Assembly: GCA_021325365.1 (NCBI GenBank)
Contig: JAJPHF010000045.1
Span: 1-52,613 of the forward strand
Direction: 5' to 3'
DNA from: Pseudomonadota bacterium
GTDB taxonomy: Bacteria; Chloroflexota; UBA6077; JAJPHF01
Length of the DNA stretch: 52,613 nt
The notes beneath the pieces are model-generated. The model was given only the letters and a program-made list of their open reading frames with translations, was not told the DNA's origin and searched no databases. Position numbers and translations under genes: made by a program. Positions 23,794-32,081 of the stretch are shown in pieces (position 1 is the stretch's first letter; each line of letters begins with the position of its first letter).

Positions 23794-25071
23794 TCAACTA
23801 TCGCGCCCGCCGCCATTGGCCCCTGGCGCGGCAGGAGCCTCAGCGCCGACCTCCAGCCACTCCTCGCCGGCCAAGGTAGCGCGGGCCACCACCTCCCCGC
23901 CGCGCCAGTACAGCCGCGGCACCCGGCTGCCGAGCGAGGTCAGCGCCTCGTGCGGGATGCTGCCCGATAGCTCGGCGTACTCGTCTAGCGCGATCACCTC
24001 GTCGCCCTGCTGGCCCAGCACGACCGCGCAGTCCCCCTCCCGCACGTCCGGACACGCCGTTATGTCGACGACGCACTGGTCCATCGAGATACGGCCGATA
24101 ATGTCCGCGCGCTGGCCGCCCAGCAACACGTAGCCGCCCCGATAATGGCTCCCGGGCAGGCCGTCCGCGTAGCCGATCGTCAGCAGCGCCGCCCGCATCG
24201 GGCGCGTGGTCCGGTACGTGCAGCCATACCCCACCGTGCAGCCGGCGTCCAGCGACAGCAATCGCGCCACCCTCGCCCGCAGGGTCACGGCCGGGCGCAG
24301 CTCGACCGCCGTCCGCGTCACCGCCGGCGTGGCGTAATAGCCATAGACGCCCAGTCCGACCCGCACGAGGTCGAAGTGGGCATCCGGCAGGGCCAGCGTT
24401 CCGGCGCTGTTCGCCGCGTGCAGGTACCGCGGCCGCGTGCCGTCGTCCTCCAGCACCGTGCAGGCCGCGCGAAAGCTCGCGAGCTGCTCGCGGGCAAACG
24501 AGAGGTCCAGCGCGTCCGCCGTGGCAAAGTGCGTGTAGAAGCCCTCTAGCTCCAGCAGATCGGATGCGGCGATCGTGCGGATCAGCGCCACCGCCGCGTG
24601 GAGGGGCGCTCCGTAGCGGTGCAAGCCCGTGTCCAGCTTGACGTGAACGGGGAGGCGCGTGCCGGCCCGCTGCGCCGCGGTCATCAGTGCCGGGAGCTGC
24701 GCGTGCTCCACCACCGTGGGCGTGAGCCGTTGCCCGACGATGTGCGGCGCCTCGTCGGGCGCGAACCCGGTGAGCAGCAGGATCGGCGCCGTCACGCCGT
24801 GCCGGCGTAGCCGTATCCCCTCCTGCACGCGCGCCACCGCCAGACCATCCGCGCCCGCTGCCAGCGCCGCGCTCGCCACCATTTCCGCGCCGAGCCCGTA
24901 CGCTTGCGCCTTCACCACCGCCAGCAGCCGCACGCCCGGCCCGATCCAGCCGCGAATGGCCCGCACGTTCGCCGCAACCGCATCCAGGTCGACGTCGATC
25001 CAGCAGGGCCAGCGCTGAGCCTCGGGGAACACGGCCGTGACACGGCCGGGCAGGGCTTCAACTCGGGCCAT
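23794..25071 (-). CDS. alr: Alanine racemase
   Basis: A 425-aa PLP enzyme making D-alanine for peptidoglycan. The N-terminal barrel begins at WIDVDLDAVAANVRAIR, and the PLP lysine is K54 in VVKAQAYGLGA. The common motif is KANAYGHG, so Asn is Gln and His is Leu here, an unusual but probably tolerated change. The catalytic tyrosine region VGYGCTYRT, DGLPGSHYRGG and GRISMDQCVVDIT are clear. At 425 aa it is longer than usual (~370), with extra residues at both ends. Its stop is 28 bases from the convergent dinG stop. The CBS gene is 30 bases upstream on the same strand. Confidence 0.95.
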   Translation of the reverse strand: MARVEALPGRVTAVFPEAQRWPCWIDVDLDAVAANVRAIRGWIGPGVRLLAVVKAQAYGLGAEMVASAALAAGADGLAVARVQEGIRLRRHGVTAPILLLTGFAPDEAPHIVGQRLTPTVVEHAQLPALMTAAQRAGTRLPVHVKLDTGLHRYGAPLHAAVALIRTIAASDLLELEGFYTHFATADALDLSFAREQLASFRAACTVLEDDGTRPRYLHAANSAGTLALPDAHFDLVRVGLGVYGYYATPAVTRTAVELRPAVTLRARVARLLSLDAGCTVGYGCTYRTTRPMRAALLTIGYADGLPGSHYRGGYVLLGGQRADIIGRISMDQCVVDITACPDVREGDCAVVLGQQGDEVIALDEYAELSGSIPHEALTSLGSRVPRLYWRGGEVVARATLAGEEWLEVGAEAPAAPGANGGGRDS

Positions 25072-25101
25072 TGGGCTGCCACCCCTCTCGTGGTATGAGG
25101 A

Positions 25102-25566
25102 CTACGCTTCGGTGGGAATGTCCTGCGCGAGCAGCCGCACGAAGTCGGCGCGGCTGATGATGCCGACAACGCGTCCCTGATCGACCACGGGGAGCCGATT
25201 CACGTCTTCGTCCAGCATCAGCGTCGCCGCCTCGGCGAGGTCGGTGCCGGGCGACACCGTGATCACGTCGCGCGTCATGACGTCCGCGGCGGTCGCGCCG
25301 AGCGCGCGCCGCAGCTCCTGCTCGAACTCGTGCCGGTTCCCGAGCGGGATCATTACGTCAAGCACACGCAGGTACTGTGGAATGTGCAGGTTGGCGTTCC
25401 GCACCAGCAGGTCTAGCTCGCTGACGATGCCGACGAGCGCGCCGGTCGCATCCACGACCGGCACGCCCGAGATGCCGTGGCTCCAGAGTAGCCGCGCGAT
25501 CTCCTGCACGCCCGTATTGGGGGCCACCGTCAGCACGTCGCGCGTCATCACGTCGGCTACGTTCAC
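25102..25566 (-). CDS. Tandem CBS-domain protein
   Basis: A 154-aa stand-alone CBS pair: first repeat VADVMTRDVLTVAPNTGVQ to VSELDLL, second AADVMTRDVITVSPGTDLAEA to ISRADFV. Such modules bind adenine nucleotides and act as energy sensors or partner regulators; the partner is unknown. GTG 25566 is chosen since GGAGG lies 6 bases upstream; the longer frame from 25599 adds 11 basic residues. It is upstream of alr with a 30-base gap, so the two are probably co-transcribed. A TATAAT on the same strand at 25603-25598 is a likely -10. Confidence 0.88.
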   Translation of the reverse strand: MNVADVMTRDVLTVAPNTGVQEIARLLWSHGISGVPVVDATGALVGIVSELDLLVRNANLHIPQYLRVLDVMIPLGNRHEFEQELRRALGATAADVMTRDVITVSPGTDLAEAATLMLDEDVNRLPVVDQGRVVGIISRADFVRLLAQDIPTEA

Positions 25567-25597
25567 AGCCTGCCTCCGGGGTCGCTCCGATCCTCGC

Positions 25598-25603
25598 ATT
25601 ATA
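25598..25603 (-). promoter_or_regulatory. -10 TATAAT upstream of the CBS-alr genes
   Basis: A perfect TATAAT reads on the - strand, 31 bases before the CBS-gene GTG. The -35 region is weak. Confidence 0.4.
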
Positions 25604-25993
25604 CGTGCCGCCCCGTGGCTGCCAGCCAGCTACCATAAGGAAAGACCACTTCCACGCTCGCCTTCCGGGAGCCCTGGAACCATTAATGGCTCATCCTGCC
25701 GGCTGCCCCGCGCCGTCTGGCTGCGCTCCGCGGCCCTTCGCGCCCGCGCGGTCGCGCCTGTTTATCCTCAGCCAGCTGGCTGCAGAACTGAGGGTTCCAC
25801 AATTGTTACGGTGGCCATCCAGCGAGGCGAGCAGCGGACGCTGCTGCCCGCCCTCCTCGCGTCCCCATCCTACACGCCCCGGACGACCGCCTTCCGCCAA
25901 TGCCTTTTCTACTAGGGGCGCAGCAAGTTGTGCCCTGCCGAATCGCCGCCCGACCCGGCGTCCCAGCGAATCCGGCACAGGCTCCCCGTCCTC

Positions 25994-26030
25994 CCCCTCT
26001 CCCTCAGGAGAGGGGGGCAGGGGGGTGAGG
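25994..26030. repeat. GC-rich REP-like palindromic repeat, copy 2
   Basis: CCCCTCTCC (25994-26002) and GGAGAGGGG (26007-26015) form a 9-bp hairpin with a 4-base loop, followed by GGCAGGGGGGTGAGG. This is a diverged relative of the repeat at 10671 with the same layout: a hairpin and then a GGGGTGAGG tail. Confidence 0.65.
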
Positions 26031-26040
26031 TCCGGCTCCT

Positions 26041-26079
26041 CGTCCCTCCCCCTCGCCCTCTGGGCGAGGGGGAGGGACG
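26041..26079. repeat. GC-rich palindrome with perfect 18-bp stem, copy 3
   Basis: Arms 26041-26058 and 26062-26079 are perfectly complementary around TCT. Core text CCCTCGCCCTCTGGGCGAGGG shows it is a variant of the same repeat. It lacks the GGGGTGAGG tail because the right arm is fully symmetrical. Confidence 0.75.
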
Positions 26080-26092
26080 AGGGCGTCCTCCT

Positions 26093-26135
26093 CGTCCCTC
26101 CCCCTCGCCCCCTGGGAGAGGGCCGGGGTGAGGGC
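26093..26135. repeat. GC-rich REP-like palindromic repeat, copy 4
   Basis: Positions 26103-26122 are identical to 10671-10690, and 26125-26134 match the GGGGTGAGGG tail of that copy. It lies 13 bases after copy 3, so three copies are clustered here. Confidence 0.75.
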
Positions 26136-26334
26136 CCGTCCCGATAGCTGACCTGCCGGGCAAGACTGGGCGTCCGGCCGCGAGGCGCACCGGAGAGCGC
26201 CTGCTGTCTCACGCGACGTGGTCGCCGTCCCTGCCCGTACACGCCTTCCCCGCGCCCGCCGCCCGCGCCCGGCCCGGGGCCTCCCCCCGCCGGCCCGGCC
26301 CGCGGCGGAGCCCCGGGGGAGTATCGTACGGGGC

Positions 26335-26425
26335 AAACGATGCGACCTTCCGCGCCCGAGGAGCACGCGCCAACCCGCGCCCGGCCTAGCAGTTAACCAC
26401 CCGGTCAAGGAGCATCGTTTGACCG
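26335..26425. repeat. Nested inverted repeats upstream of proS
   Basis: CAAACGATGC (26335-26344) is the exact reverse complement of GCATCGTTTG (26412-26421). The second arm also lies inside a local hairpin formed by CGGTCAA (26402-26408) and TTGACCG (26419-26425). The two pairings are mutually exclusive, which is the layout of a switch, but it may also be chance. Confidence 0.4.
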
Positions 26426-26532
26426 TTCCTCGGATAAATTCACTCGCTCGTGCTGGGCTGCCGGTACACGGCCGGCGGCACTGCGGGCGCGCTCCGCCCC
26501 CACGGGCAGGCCACCCGTTTCGTGACTCGCGG

Positions 26533-26561
26533 TTGCCGGCCCTCCTGGCGGCCAGTACAAT
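26533..26561 (+). promoter_or_regulatory. Promoter of proS
   Basis: TTGCCG (26533-26538), a 17-base spacer and TACAAT (26556-26561). Transcription from here would give a leader of about 220 bases before proS, which includes the hairpin at 26697-26717. Confidence 0.5.
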
Positions 26562-26696
26562 TCTGTTGTCAACTTGCCGCGCGTCGCGGCGCCGCGACGA
26601 GGCCGGGGCGCTGGCCGCCCTCGGATTCGCCCCCGGGCCGAGCGCCTCGACCGGCCTGCCCGTCAACGGGATGGAGCGGCACACTACCTGCACGAG

Positions 26697-26717
26697 CTAG
26701 TCCGGGCATCGGACTAG
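26697..26717 (+). promoter_or_regulatory. Hairpin in the proS leader
   Basis: CTAGTCCG (26697-26704) and CGGACTAG (26710-26717) are perfect arms around GGCAT, 70 bases before the proS start. No T-run follows. It could be part of an attenuator or an RNA-stability element. Confidence 0.4.
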
Positions 26718-26786
26718 GTCGCGTGATACGTCTGGCTACGCCACTGATCCTTGCTGACCCGGCTATTCGACCTAGAGGGAGCGACG

Positions 26787-28253
26787 ATGGCCCAGGACCG
26801 CGGCCGCGACAATCCGGGGCTACCGGATCCGGCTACGAACTACTCCGACTGGTACACCGACGTCATCCTGCGGAGCGGGATGGCGGACTATTCGCCGGTG
26901 CGCGGCTGCATGGTCATTCGCCCTTACGGTTACGCCCTCTGGGAGAACATGCAGGCGGCGCTCGACGCCCGCATCAAGGCGACGGGTCACCAGAACGCCT
27001 ACTTCCCGCTGTTCATTCCTCAGGATCTGTTGCAGCGGGAGGCCGAGCACGTCGAGGGCTTCGCGCCAGAGGTCGCCTGGGTCACCAAGGCCGGGCAGGA
27101 CGAGCTTGATGAGCCGCTCGTGGTCCGGCCGACGTCCGAGGCGATCATCGGCACCATGTACGCCAAGTGGATCCAGTCCTGGCGCGACCTCCCCGTGCTC
27201 ATTAACCAGTGGGCGAACGTGGTGCGGTGGGAGCGGCGTACCGCCCTGTTCCTGCGGACGACCGAGTTCCTCTGGCAGGAAGGCCACACCGCGCACCGCA
27301 CGCAGGAAGAGGCGCGCGAGGAAGTGCTGCGCATCCTCGACCTCTACCGCGACTTCGTCGAGCGCGAGTTGGCCATCCCCGTAATCGCGGGCGTGAAGTC
27401 GGCCGAGGAGAAGTTCGCCGGCGCCGAATCGACCTACAGCATCGAGGCCCTGATGGGCGACGGCCGGGCCTTACAAGCGGGCACGTCGCACGATCTCGGG
27501 CAGCACTTCGCCAAGGTGTTCGACATCACCTTCCAGGACCTCGACGGCGAGCGGCGCTACGTTTGGCAAACGAGTTGGGGCGTGTCCACCCGGCTCGTCG
27601 GCGCGGTCGTCATGGTCCACGGCGACCGCAAGGGGCTCCGCATGCCGCCCCGCGTCGCGCCGATTCAGGCCGTGATCGTCCCGATCTGGCGTACTGAGGA
27701 GGAGCTAGAGCAGGTGCGCGACGCGGTAGCGCGCTTGCAGCGCGAGCTGAGCACGATCGTCCGTCTGGAAGTTGATTGGAGCGACCAGCGGCCGGGCTGG
27801 AAGTTCAACGAGTGGGAGATGCGCGGCGTGCCCGTGCGTCTGGAGGTCGGGCCGCGTGACGTGCGCGAGGGCCGCGCGACCGTCGTGCGCCAGGACACGC
27901 GTACCGACCCTGGCGGCGCGCTGAAAGAGCAGGTCAGCTTCGACACGCTTGGCCGGCGCTTGCCGGCGCTGCTGGACGAGATCCAGACCGCGATGTTCCA
28001 GCGCGCCCTGGCGTTCCGCGAGGCGCGAACGCGCCGCGTCGATACCTTAGAGGAGTTCGCCAACAGCCTGGCGACCGAGCGCGGCTTCCTGCTCGCGCCG
28101 TGGTGCGGCGATGCCGCCTGCGAGCGCAAGCTGAAGGACGAGACCGGCGCCACGATGCGCTGTCTGCCGCTCGATGCCCCGCCCGAGGCAGGTTCCTGCC
28201 TCGTCTGCGGCAAGCCGAGCAGCGCTCGCGCCGTCTTCGCCCGCGCCTACTAG
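26787..28253 (+). CDS. proS: Prolyl-tRNA synthetase, archaeal/eukaryotic (ProS-III-like) type
   Basis: A 488-aa class II synthetase charging tRNA-Pro. Features are NYSDWYTDVILRSGMADYSP at the N-terminus, the motif-2 region LRTTEFLWQEGHTAHRT, and motif 3 within QTSWGVSTRLVGAVVMVHGD. Its C-terminal Zn-binding-like domain has cysteines in WCGDAACERK, MRCLPL and SCLVCGK and ends in the terminal Tyr typical of this type. It lacks the long INS editing insertion of the bacterial type. GAGGGAG precedes ATG 26787, and the 12 residues before it are not conserved. A ~1.2-kb non-coding upstream stretch holds its promoter. Confidence 0.96.
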   Translation: MAQDRGRDNPGLPDPATNYSDWYTDVILRSGMADYSPVRGCMVIRPYGYALWENMQAALDARIKATGHQNAYFPLFIPQDLLQREAEHVEGFAPEVAWVTKAGQDELDEPLVVRPTSEAIIGTMYAKWIQSWRDLPVLINQWANVVRWERRTALFLRTTEFLWQEGHTAHRTQEEAREEVLRILDLYRDFVERELAIPVIAGVKSAEEKFAGAESTYSIEALMGDGRALQAGTSHDLGQHFAKVFDITFQDLDGERRYVWQTSWGVSTRLVGAVVMVHGDRKGLRMPPRVAPIQAVIVPIWRTEEELEQVRDAVARLQRELSTIVRLEVDWSDQRPGWKFNEWEMRGVPVRLEVGPRDVREGRATVVRQDTRTDPGGALKEQVSFDTLGRRLPALLDEIQTAMFQRALAFREARTRRVDTLEEFANSLATERGFLLAPWCGDAACERKLKDETGATMRCLPLDAPPEAGSCLVCGKPSSARAVFARAY

Positions 28254-28355
28254 CCCGCCACCGGAGAGCCTGCCCGCAATGTGCCAGAGCCACTCGGCCG
28301 CGGCGGCCGCTCGGCAGCGCCCTTCCGTTTCGCTGCAGCGCACGGAGTACAGAGC

Positions 28356-29261
28356 ATGGACGAGTTTCGCACGGTCCTAGATCAGATTCTGGAGGGCGAG
28401 GATATCCCGTCGGGGACTTGGGAGCACCTGTCGGCGCTGGCCGACGAGCGCGAGGCCTCGTTCCGCGGCGTCTGGGACTCCCTCACCCCCTCGCAGCGCC
28501 TCGGGCTGCTCGACTCGCTGCACGATGAGTCGGAGCAAGACGCCCACCTGGACTTCACGCCGATCTGGCGCCTGGCGCTCGACGACCCGACACCACGTGT
28601 GCGTGTCGCCGCGATCGCCTACAGCGCCGACGAGGAGGGCCAGTGGCTCGTCGATCCGCTGCTCCGGCTCTGCGCCAGCGACCCCGATGCCTCCGTGCGC
28701 GCGGCCGCGGCCGAGGCGCTCGCCCGGTTCGCCTACCTGGCCGAGGTCGGCGAGCTGCCCGCGCGTCGCGGCCAGGAGATCGAAGACCTCCTCCTCGACA
28801 CGCTCAACCGACCGGGGGAGCCCCTCACTGTGCGCGGTAACGCGTTGGCCTCGGTCGGCTACTTCAGCAGCTCACGCGTCCACGACGCCATCGTGGCCGG
28901 CCACGCCGACGCCGACCTTCGCCAGAGCGCGGTGCGCGCGATGGGCCGCAACTGCGACCCCGGCTGGACGGAGACGCTGCTGGCCGACTCCATGAGCAAG
29001 AACGCCGCGCTCCGCGAGGAAACGGCGCGCGCCATCGGCGAGATCGAGGACGAGCGCGGTGTCTCGCGCCTCCTCGAGATGCTGGACGACCCGACCGTCA
29101 GCGTGCGCCTGGCGGCCATCTGGGCGCTCGGCGAGATCGGCGGCGACGAGGCGCAAGAGGCGCTGATCTACTGCCTCGAGGACGTGCGAGAGCCAGTCCG
29201 CGAAGCCGCGGAGGCCGCCCTCGGCGAGATCGCCGCCCGCGCCGATCCCCTCAGCCTTTAG
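28356..29261 (+). CDS. HEAT-repeat protein
   Basis: A 301-aa acidic protein made of helical HEAT/PBS-lyase-type repeats. DPTPRVRVAAIAYSADEEG, DPDASVRAAAAEALARFAYL, DADLRQSAVRAMGRN and DPTVSVRLAAIWALGEIGG are clear repeats, with the final VREAAEAALGEIA also matching. No catalytic motif or signal peptide is seen. Such proteins act as interaction scaffolds. ATG 28356 follows CGGAG. It is about 100 bases after proS on the same strand; a functional link is not obvious. Confidence 0.85.
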   Translation: MDEFRTVLDQILEGEDIPSGTWEHLSALADEREASFRGVWDSLTPSQRLGLLDSLHDESEQDAHLDFTPIWRLALDDPTPRVRVAAIAYSADEEGQWLVDPLLRLCASDPDASVRAAAAEALARFAYLAEVGELPARRGQEIEDLLLDTLNRPGEPLTVRGNALASVGYFSSSRVHDAIVAGHADADLRQSAVRAMGRNCDPGWTETLLADSMSKNAALREETARAIGEIEDERGVSRLLEMLDDPTVSVRLAAIWALGEIGGDEAQEALIYCLEDVREPVREAAEAALGEIAARADPLSL

Positions 29262-29455
29262 ACCAGCGGGCGCCCAAGGTAAGCAGTGGCGTTCAGGAGC
29301 CAATCTCCTGCCCACCGGTGGCCCCCAAGCCCCCGGTCAGCCGATCGCTCGTCTCGCCGCAAGCCGCTGGAAGCCGCCCTACGGCAGCTGGCGACAACGG
29401 CCCCATTGACCGGTCCGCGACGGTCCCGCCAAGCTGCCGATCGCGAACGTCCGGG

Positions 29456-30274
29456 CTAGCGGTTCGGGCGCAGGTACGCCTGCCGCATCCACCCGGTACC
29501 GCCCTTGGGGTCGCGTACGTACACCCACACGGCCGGCCCGCCCGCTTCCTGTACGGTCCGGGTTTCCAGGGGGGTCATGGCGGTGCCGTCGGTCCAGGCG
29601 ACGAGGCGCGTATCGTTGCCGTCGCGGGGCTGCGAGCGCAAGTAAGCGCCCTGCGAGTCGGTGTTGCCGACGTACAGGACGCTGGGGAGACTGGCGGTGG
29701 GAGCGGCGGCCGCTGGCGCCGGGGCGGGCCGGGCCGCCTCGGCGCTGACCGGCTGCGCCGCATCTATGGACGGAGCGGCAGTCGGCGCGGGCTGGGCCGC
29801 GGGCGCCCCTGGCGCAGCTGACCCGCTGGCATCCGCCGTGGCCGGCTGCGGGGCCTCCGGCACAGATGGCTCCTCGGCCGCGGGTCCCGCGGGGCTGGCG
29901 GCGGGCGGACTCTCGCTCGGCGCCGCCGCCACGGGCGCCGTGCTCTCGATCTCTGGCGCCACCGCTACCGTCGGCGCCAGCCAGGACGTCACAGCCGCCA
30001 AGCCGAGCGCCAGTAGCACTGCCACCGTCGCGAACACCACGGCAGGCCCGGCGGCACGAAAGCGCGAACTTGAGTGCCGCGCCGACGCCACGTGGCGGGG
30101 CGCCACCGCGCCCCACACTGGGGGAACCGTCGCCAGCACCGCCCGCACCCCGCTGCCCTGATAGGTGCAGCCGCAGGCGCCGCATTCGCAGCGCAGCCAG
30201 GCGCAGCGCTCGCAGCGTTCGGCATGGACGGAGGAGAGCGCACGCGCGCACTCGTGGCAGTAGTTGACGTACAC
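29456..30274 (-). CDS. Zinc-ribbon / single-TM / Ala-Pro stalk / SH3-like domain protein
   Basis: A 272-aa protein. Residues ~4-35 have eight cysteines in pairs (YCHEC, ERCERC, LRCECGACGC), suggesting one or two zinc sites on the cytoplasmic side. A TM helix follows (AVVFATVAVLLALGLAAV, ~75-95). A long Ala/Pro/Ser-rich extracytoplasmic stalk (~105-200) leads to a C-terminal SH3b-like module (VLYVGNTDSQGAYLRSQP, WVYVRDPKGGTGWM). GTG 30274 is chosen because GGGAGG is 5 bases upstream and the Cys-rich head then starts at once. It converges with the HEAT gene. It may couple an internal zinc/redox signal to wall binding; this is a guess. Confidence 0.8.
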   Translation of the reverse strand: MYVNYCHECARALSSVHAERCERCAWLRCECGACGCTYQGSGVRAVLATVPPVWGAVAPRHVASARHSSSRFRAAGPAVVFATVAVLLALGLAAVTSWLAPTVAVAPEIESTAPVAAAPSESPPAASPAGPAAEEPSVPEAPQPATADASGSAAPGAPAAQPAPTAAPSIDAAQPVSAEAARPAPAPAAAAPTASLPSVLYVGNTDSQGAYLRSQPRDGNDTRLVAWTDGTAMTPLETRTVQEAGGPAVWVYVRDPKGGTGWMRQAYLRPNR

Positions 30275-30719
30275 GGCGGCCTCCCGGGGGCCGCGCCGGC
30301 GCGCCCGTCCGCCACGGGTGCGCTGGTGGGCCGCGGCGCCGACCCGAGCGGCCACGAGGATCCGCCACGCCGCTCGGCAGGCATCCTGGCAACAGTGTAT
30401 ACCCTCTGCCGTCCGAAGTCGAGTAGTCGAACCTTTAATCCGGCCACAAAGCAGCGGCGACTGCCAAGGCGCCACCGAGCCGCCCCCGTCACGCTAGGGT
30501 CACGATTTCGGCCTGGCGCCGCCGCTTTGCTCACCCGTTGGCCCGCGGTGCCGGCGCCGCTCTGCGGGCCGTGCGGCTCCACAACCAGGTTGCGGGACGC
30601 CGGTACGCCGGTGCGCCCGTGCAGTGTAGCTCACCCGGTGCAAGTGGCCATTTTCACAGCCGCCGACTGGCCGAACAGGGGACAATTTCGGCAGGTCGAG
30701 TTCGGAAAGGAGGTTCGCG
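30275..30719. other. Non-coding stretch between divergent zinc-ribbon and small membrane genes
   Basis: No gene is supported in these 445 bases. A GTATAC at about 30396 could give a -10 for the - strand gene, and GACAAT at 30681-30686 could serve the + strand gene. Neither has a good -35. Confidence 0.5.
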
Positions 30720-30938
30720 ATGAACTGGAACCGCTCTACGCGGCTGCGTCACATCTGCGATCATGCCCTCGGATTGGTCATCGGGGCGATCCTTGTCAAG
30801 CTGGCCGTCAGCGCCGTGCGCGCGGAAGGCCCTCGCGTCAATCGGGCTGTTCTTGTGGGCGGGCTCACGGGCCTGATGCTGGCCCCGGCCATTCGTCGGG
30901 TGAGGTCCAGCCGGAGTAACCTAGGAGGTACTACTTAG
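30720..30938 (+). CDS. Small membrane protein (hypothetical)
   Basis: A 72-aa product with a very strong ribosome site, AAAGGAGG, 6 bases before ATG. It has one likely TM segment at ~17-33 (LGLVIGAILVKLAVSAV) and a second weak one at ~44-58 (VLVGGLTGLMLAPAI), with a basic C-terminus (RRVRSSRSN). No family recognised. Its stop lies in a small AGGAGG/CCTCCT inverted repeat (30923-30944) that may form a weak hairpin. Confidence 0.7.
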   Translation: MNWNRSTRLRHICDHALGLVIGAILVKLAVSAVRAEGPRVNRAVLVGGLTGLMLAPAIRRVRSSRSNLGGTT

Positions 30939-31010
30939 CCTCCTGGCCGGGGCGTTCGCGTCCTTCGAGACCATAAGCCTTAGCAAAGCCCGGCCACCTG
31001 TACCAGCACT

Positions 31011-32081
31011 CTAGGCAACGGCGTCGGGGGCGCCGACGGGCCCGGCGCGCTCCTCGATCTCCTTCCAGAAGTGGCAGGCAACCCATTGGCCTGGCCGCAC
31101 CTCGGCCAGCGGGGGCTCGACCTCGCGGCAGATATCCTGGGCGAATGGACAGCGGGGGTGGAAGCGACAGGCTACGGGCGGATTGACGGGGCTGGCCGGG
31201 TCGCCCGTGAGGATGATGCGACGGCGGCGCCGCTCCACCGCCGGGTTCGGCACCGGTACCGCCGACAGCAGCGCCCGCGTGTAAGGGTGTAGCGGCCGCT
31301 CGTACAGTGCGTCGCTGTCGGCCAGCTCGACGATCTTGCCCACGTACATCACGGCCACGCGGTCGCTGATGTGCCGGACCACGCTCAGGTCGTGCGCGAT
31401 GAACAGATAGGTCAACCCTAGCTCGGCTTGCAGCTCTTCCAGCAGGTTGATGATCTGCGCCTGGATCGACACGTCGAGGGCGCTGATCGGCTCGTCGCAG
31501 ATGATGAGCTGCGGCTCGACCGCCAGCGCCCGGGCGATGCCGATGCGCTGCCGCTGCCCGCCGCTGAACTCATGGGGATAGCGGTTCGCGAAGTACGGGT
31601 TAAGGTTCACCAGCCGCAGCAGCTCGGCGACGCGCTCTTGCTTGGCCTTGCCCTTTGCCAGGCCGTGAATCTCCAGCGGCTCGGCGATGATGCTGCCCAC
31701 AGTCATGCGCGGGTTCAGCGAGGCGTAGGGGTCCTGGAAGATCATCTGCATCTTGCGCCGCGTGCGCCGTAGCTCCCCCCCGCCAATCCGAGTCAAGTCT
31801 TGACCGTCGAGGATCACCTCACCGCCGGTGGGTCGGTACAGCTGCAAGATCGCCCGCCCGGTCGTCGACTTGCCGCAGCCGCTTTCGCCCACTAGCCCGA
31901 GCGTCTCCCCCCGGTTGATGTAGAACGACACGTCGTCGACGGCGCGGATCCAACCTGTCCGCCGCTGTAGCAGGATACCCTGCGTTATTGGGAAGTACAT
32001 CTTGAGCCCGCGCACGTCGAGCAGCGGCGGCCGCTTGTCTGCGGCGACGGCCGACGGGCGGCTCTCAGGCTCCGTGGCCAT
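31011..32081 (-). CDS. dppF: Oligopeptide/dipeptide ABC transporter ATPase (DppF/OppF type)
   Basis: A 356-aa ATPase of a peptide/nickel importer. Walker A is [15 protein letters not shown], the signature is [14 protein letters not shown], Walker B is [12 protein letters not shown] and the H-loop is [11 protein letters not shown]. The C-terminal oligo_HPY domain has [14 protein letters not shown] and the cysteine run [16 protein letters not shown] of Fe-S-bearing DppF/OppF proteins. Its start overlaps the dppD end by 17 bases. No permease or substrate-binding protein gene lies in the window, so the rest of the transporter must be elsewhere. Confidence 0.95.
   Translation of the reverse strand: MATEPESRPSAVAADKRPPLLDVRGLKMYFPITQGILLQRRTGWIRAVDDVSFYINRGETLGLVGESGCGKSTTGRAILQLYRPTGGEVILDGQDLTRIGGGELRRTRRKMQMIFQDPYASLNPRMTVGSIIAEPLEIHGLAKGKAKQERVAELLRLVNLNPYFANRYPHEFSGGQRQRIGIARALAVEPQLIICDEPISALDVSIQAQIINLLEELQAELGLTYLFIAHDLSVVRHISDRVAVMYVGKIVELADSDALYERPLHPYTRALLSAVPVPNPAVERRRRRIILTGDPASPVNPPVACRFHPRCPFAQDICREVEPPLAEVRPGQWVACHFWKEIEERAGPVGAPDAVA

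Larger units (their letters stand above)
25567..26786. other. 1.2-kb non-coding stretch before proS
   Basis: No gene is supported here; the open frames across it have no conserved sequence and mostly translate palindromes. It contains a -10 for the CBS gene (25598-25603, - strand), three GC-rich palindromic repeats (25991-26135), an inverted repeat pair near 26335-26425, a promoter at 26533-26561 and a hairpin at 26697-26717. It is the longest gene-free stretch of the window. Confidence 0.7.

Noticed and set aside
25994..26135. Possible CRISPR array
   Set aside because: The repeats are palindromes of unequal length and spacing with no regular unique spacers, and no cas gene is nearby.
25605..26147. 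180-codon + strand open frame before proS
   Set aside because: Its second half translates the palindromic repeats, it has no ribosome site, and no conserved residues are seen.
26562..26786. T-box leader for proS
   Set aside because: The conserved T-box sequence (GGTGG-ACCGCG type) and a terminator with T-run are not found; only unrelated hairpins are seen.
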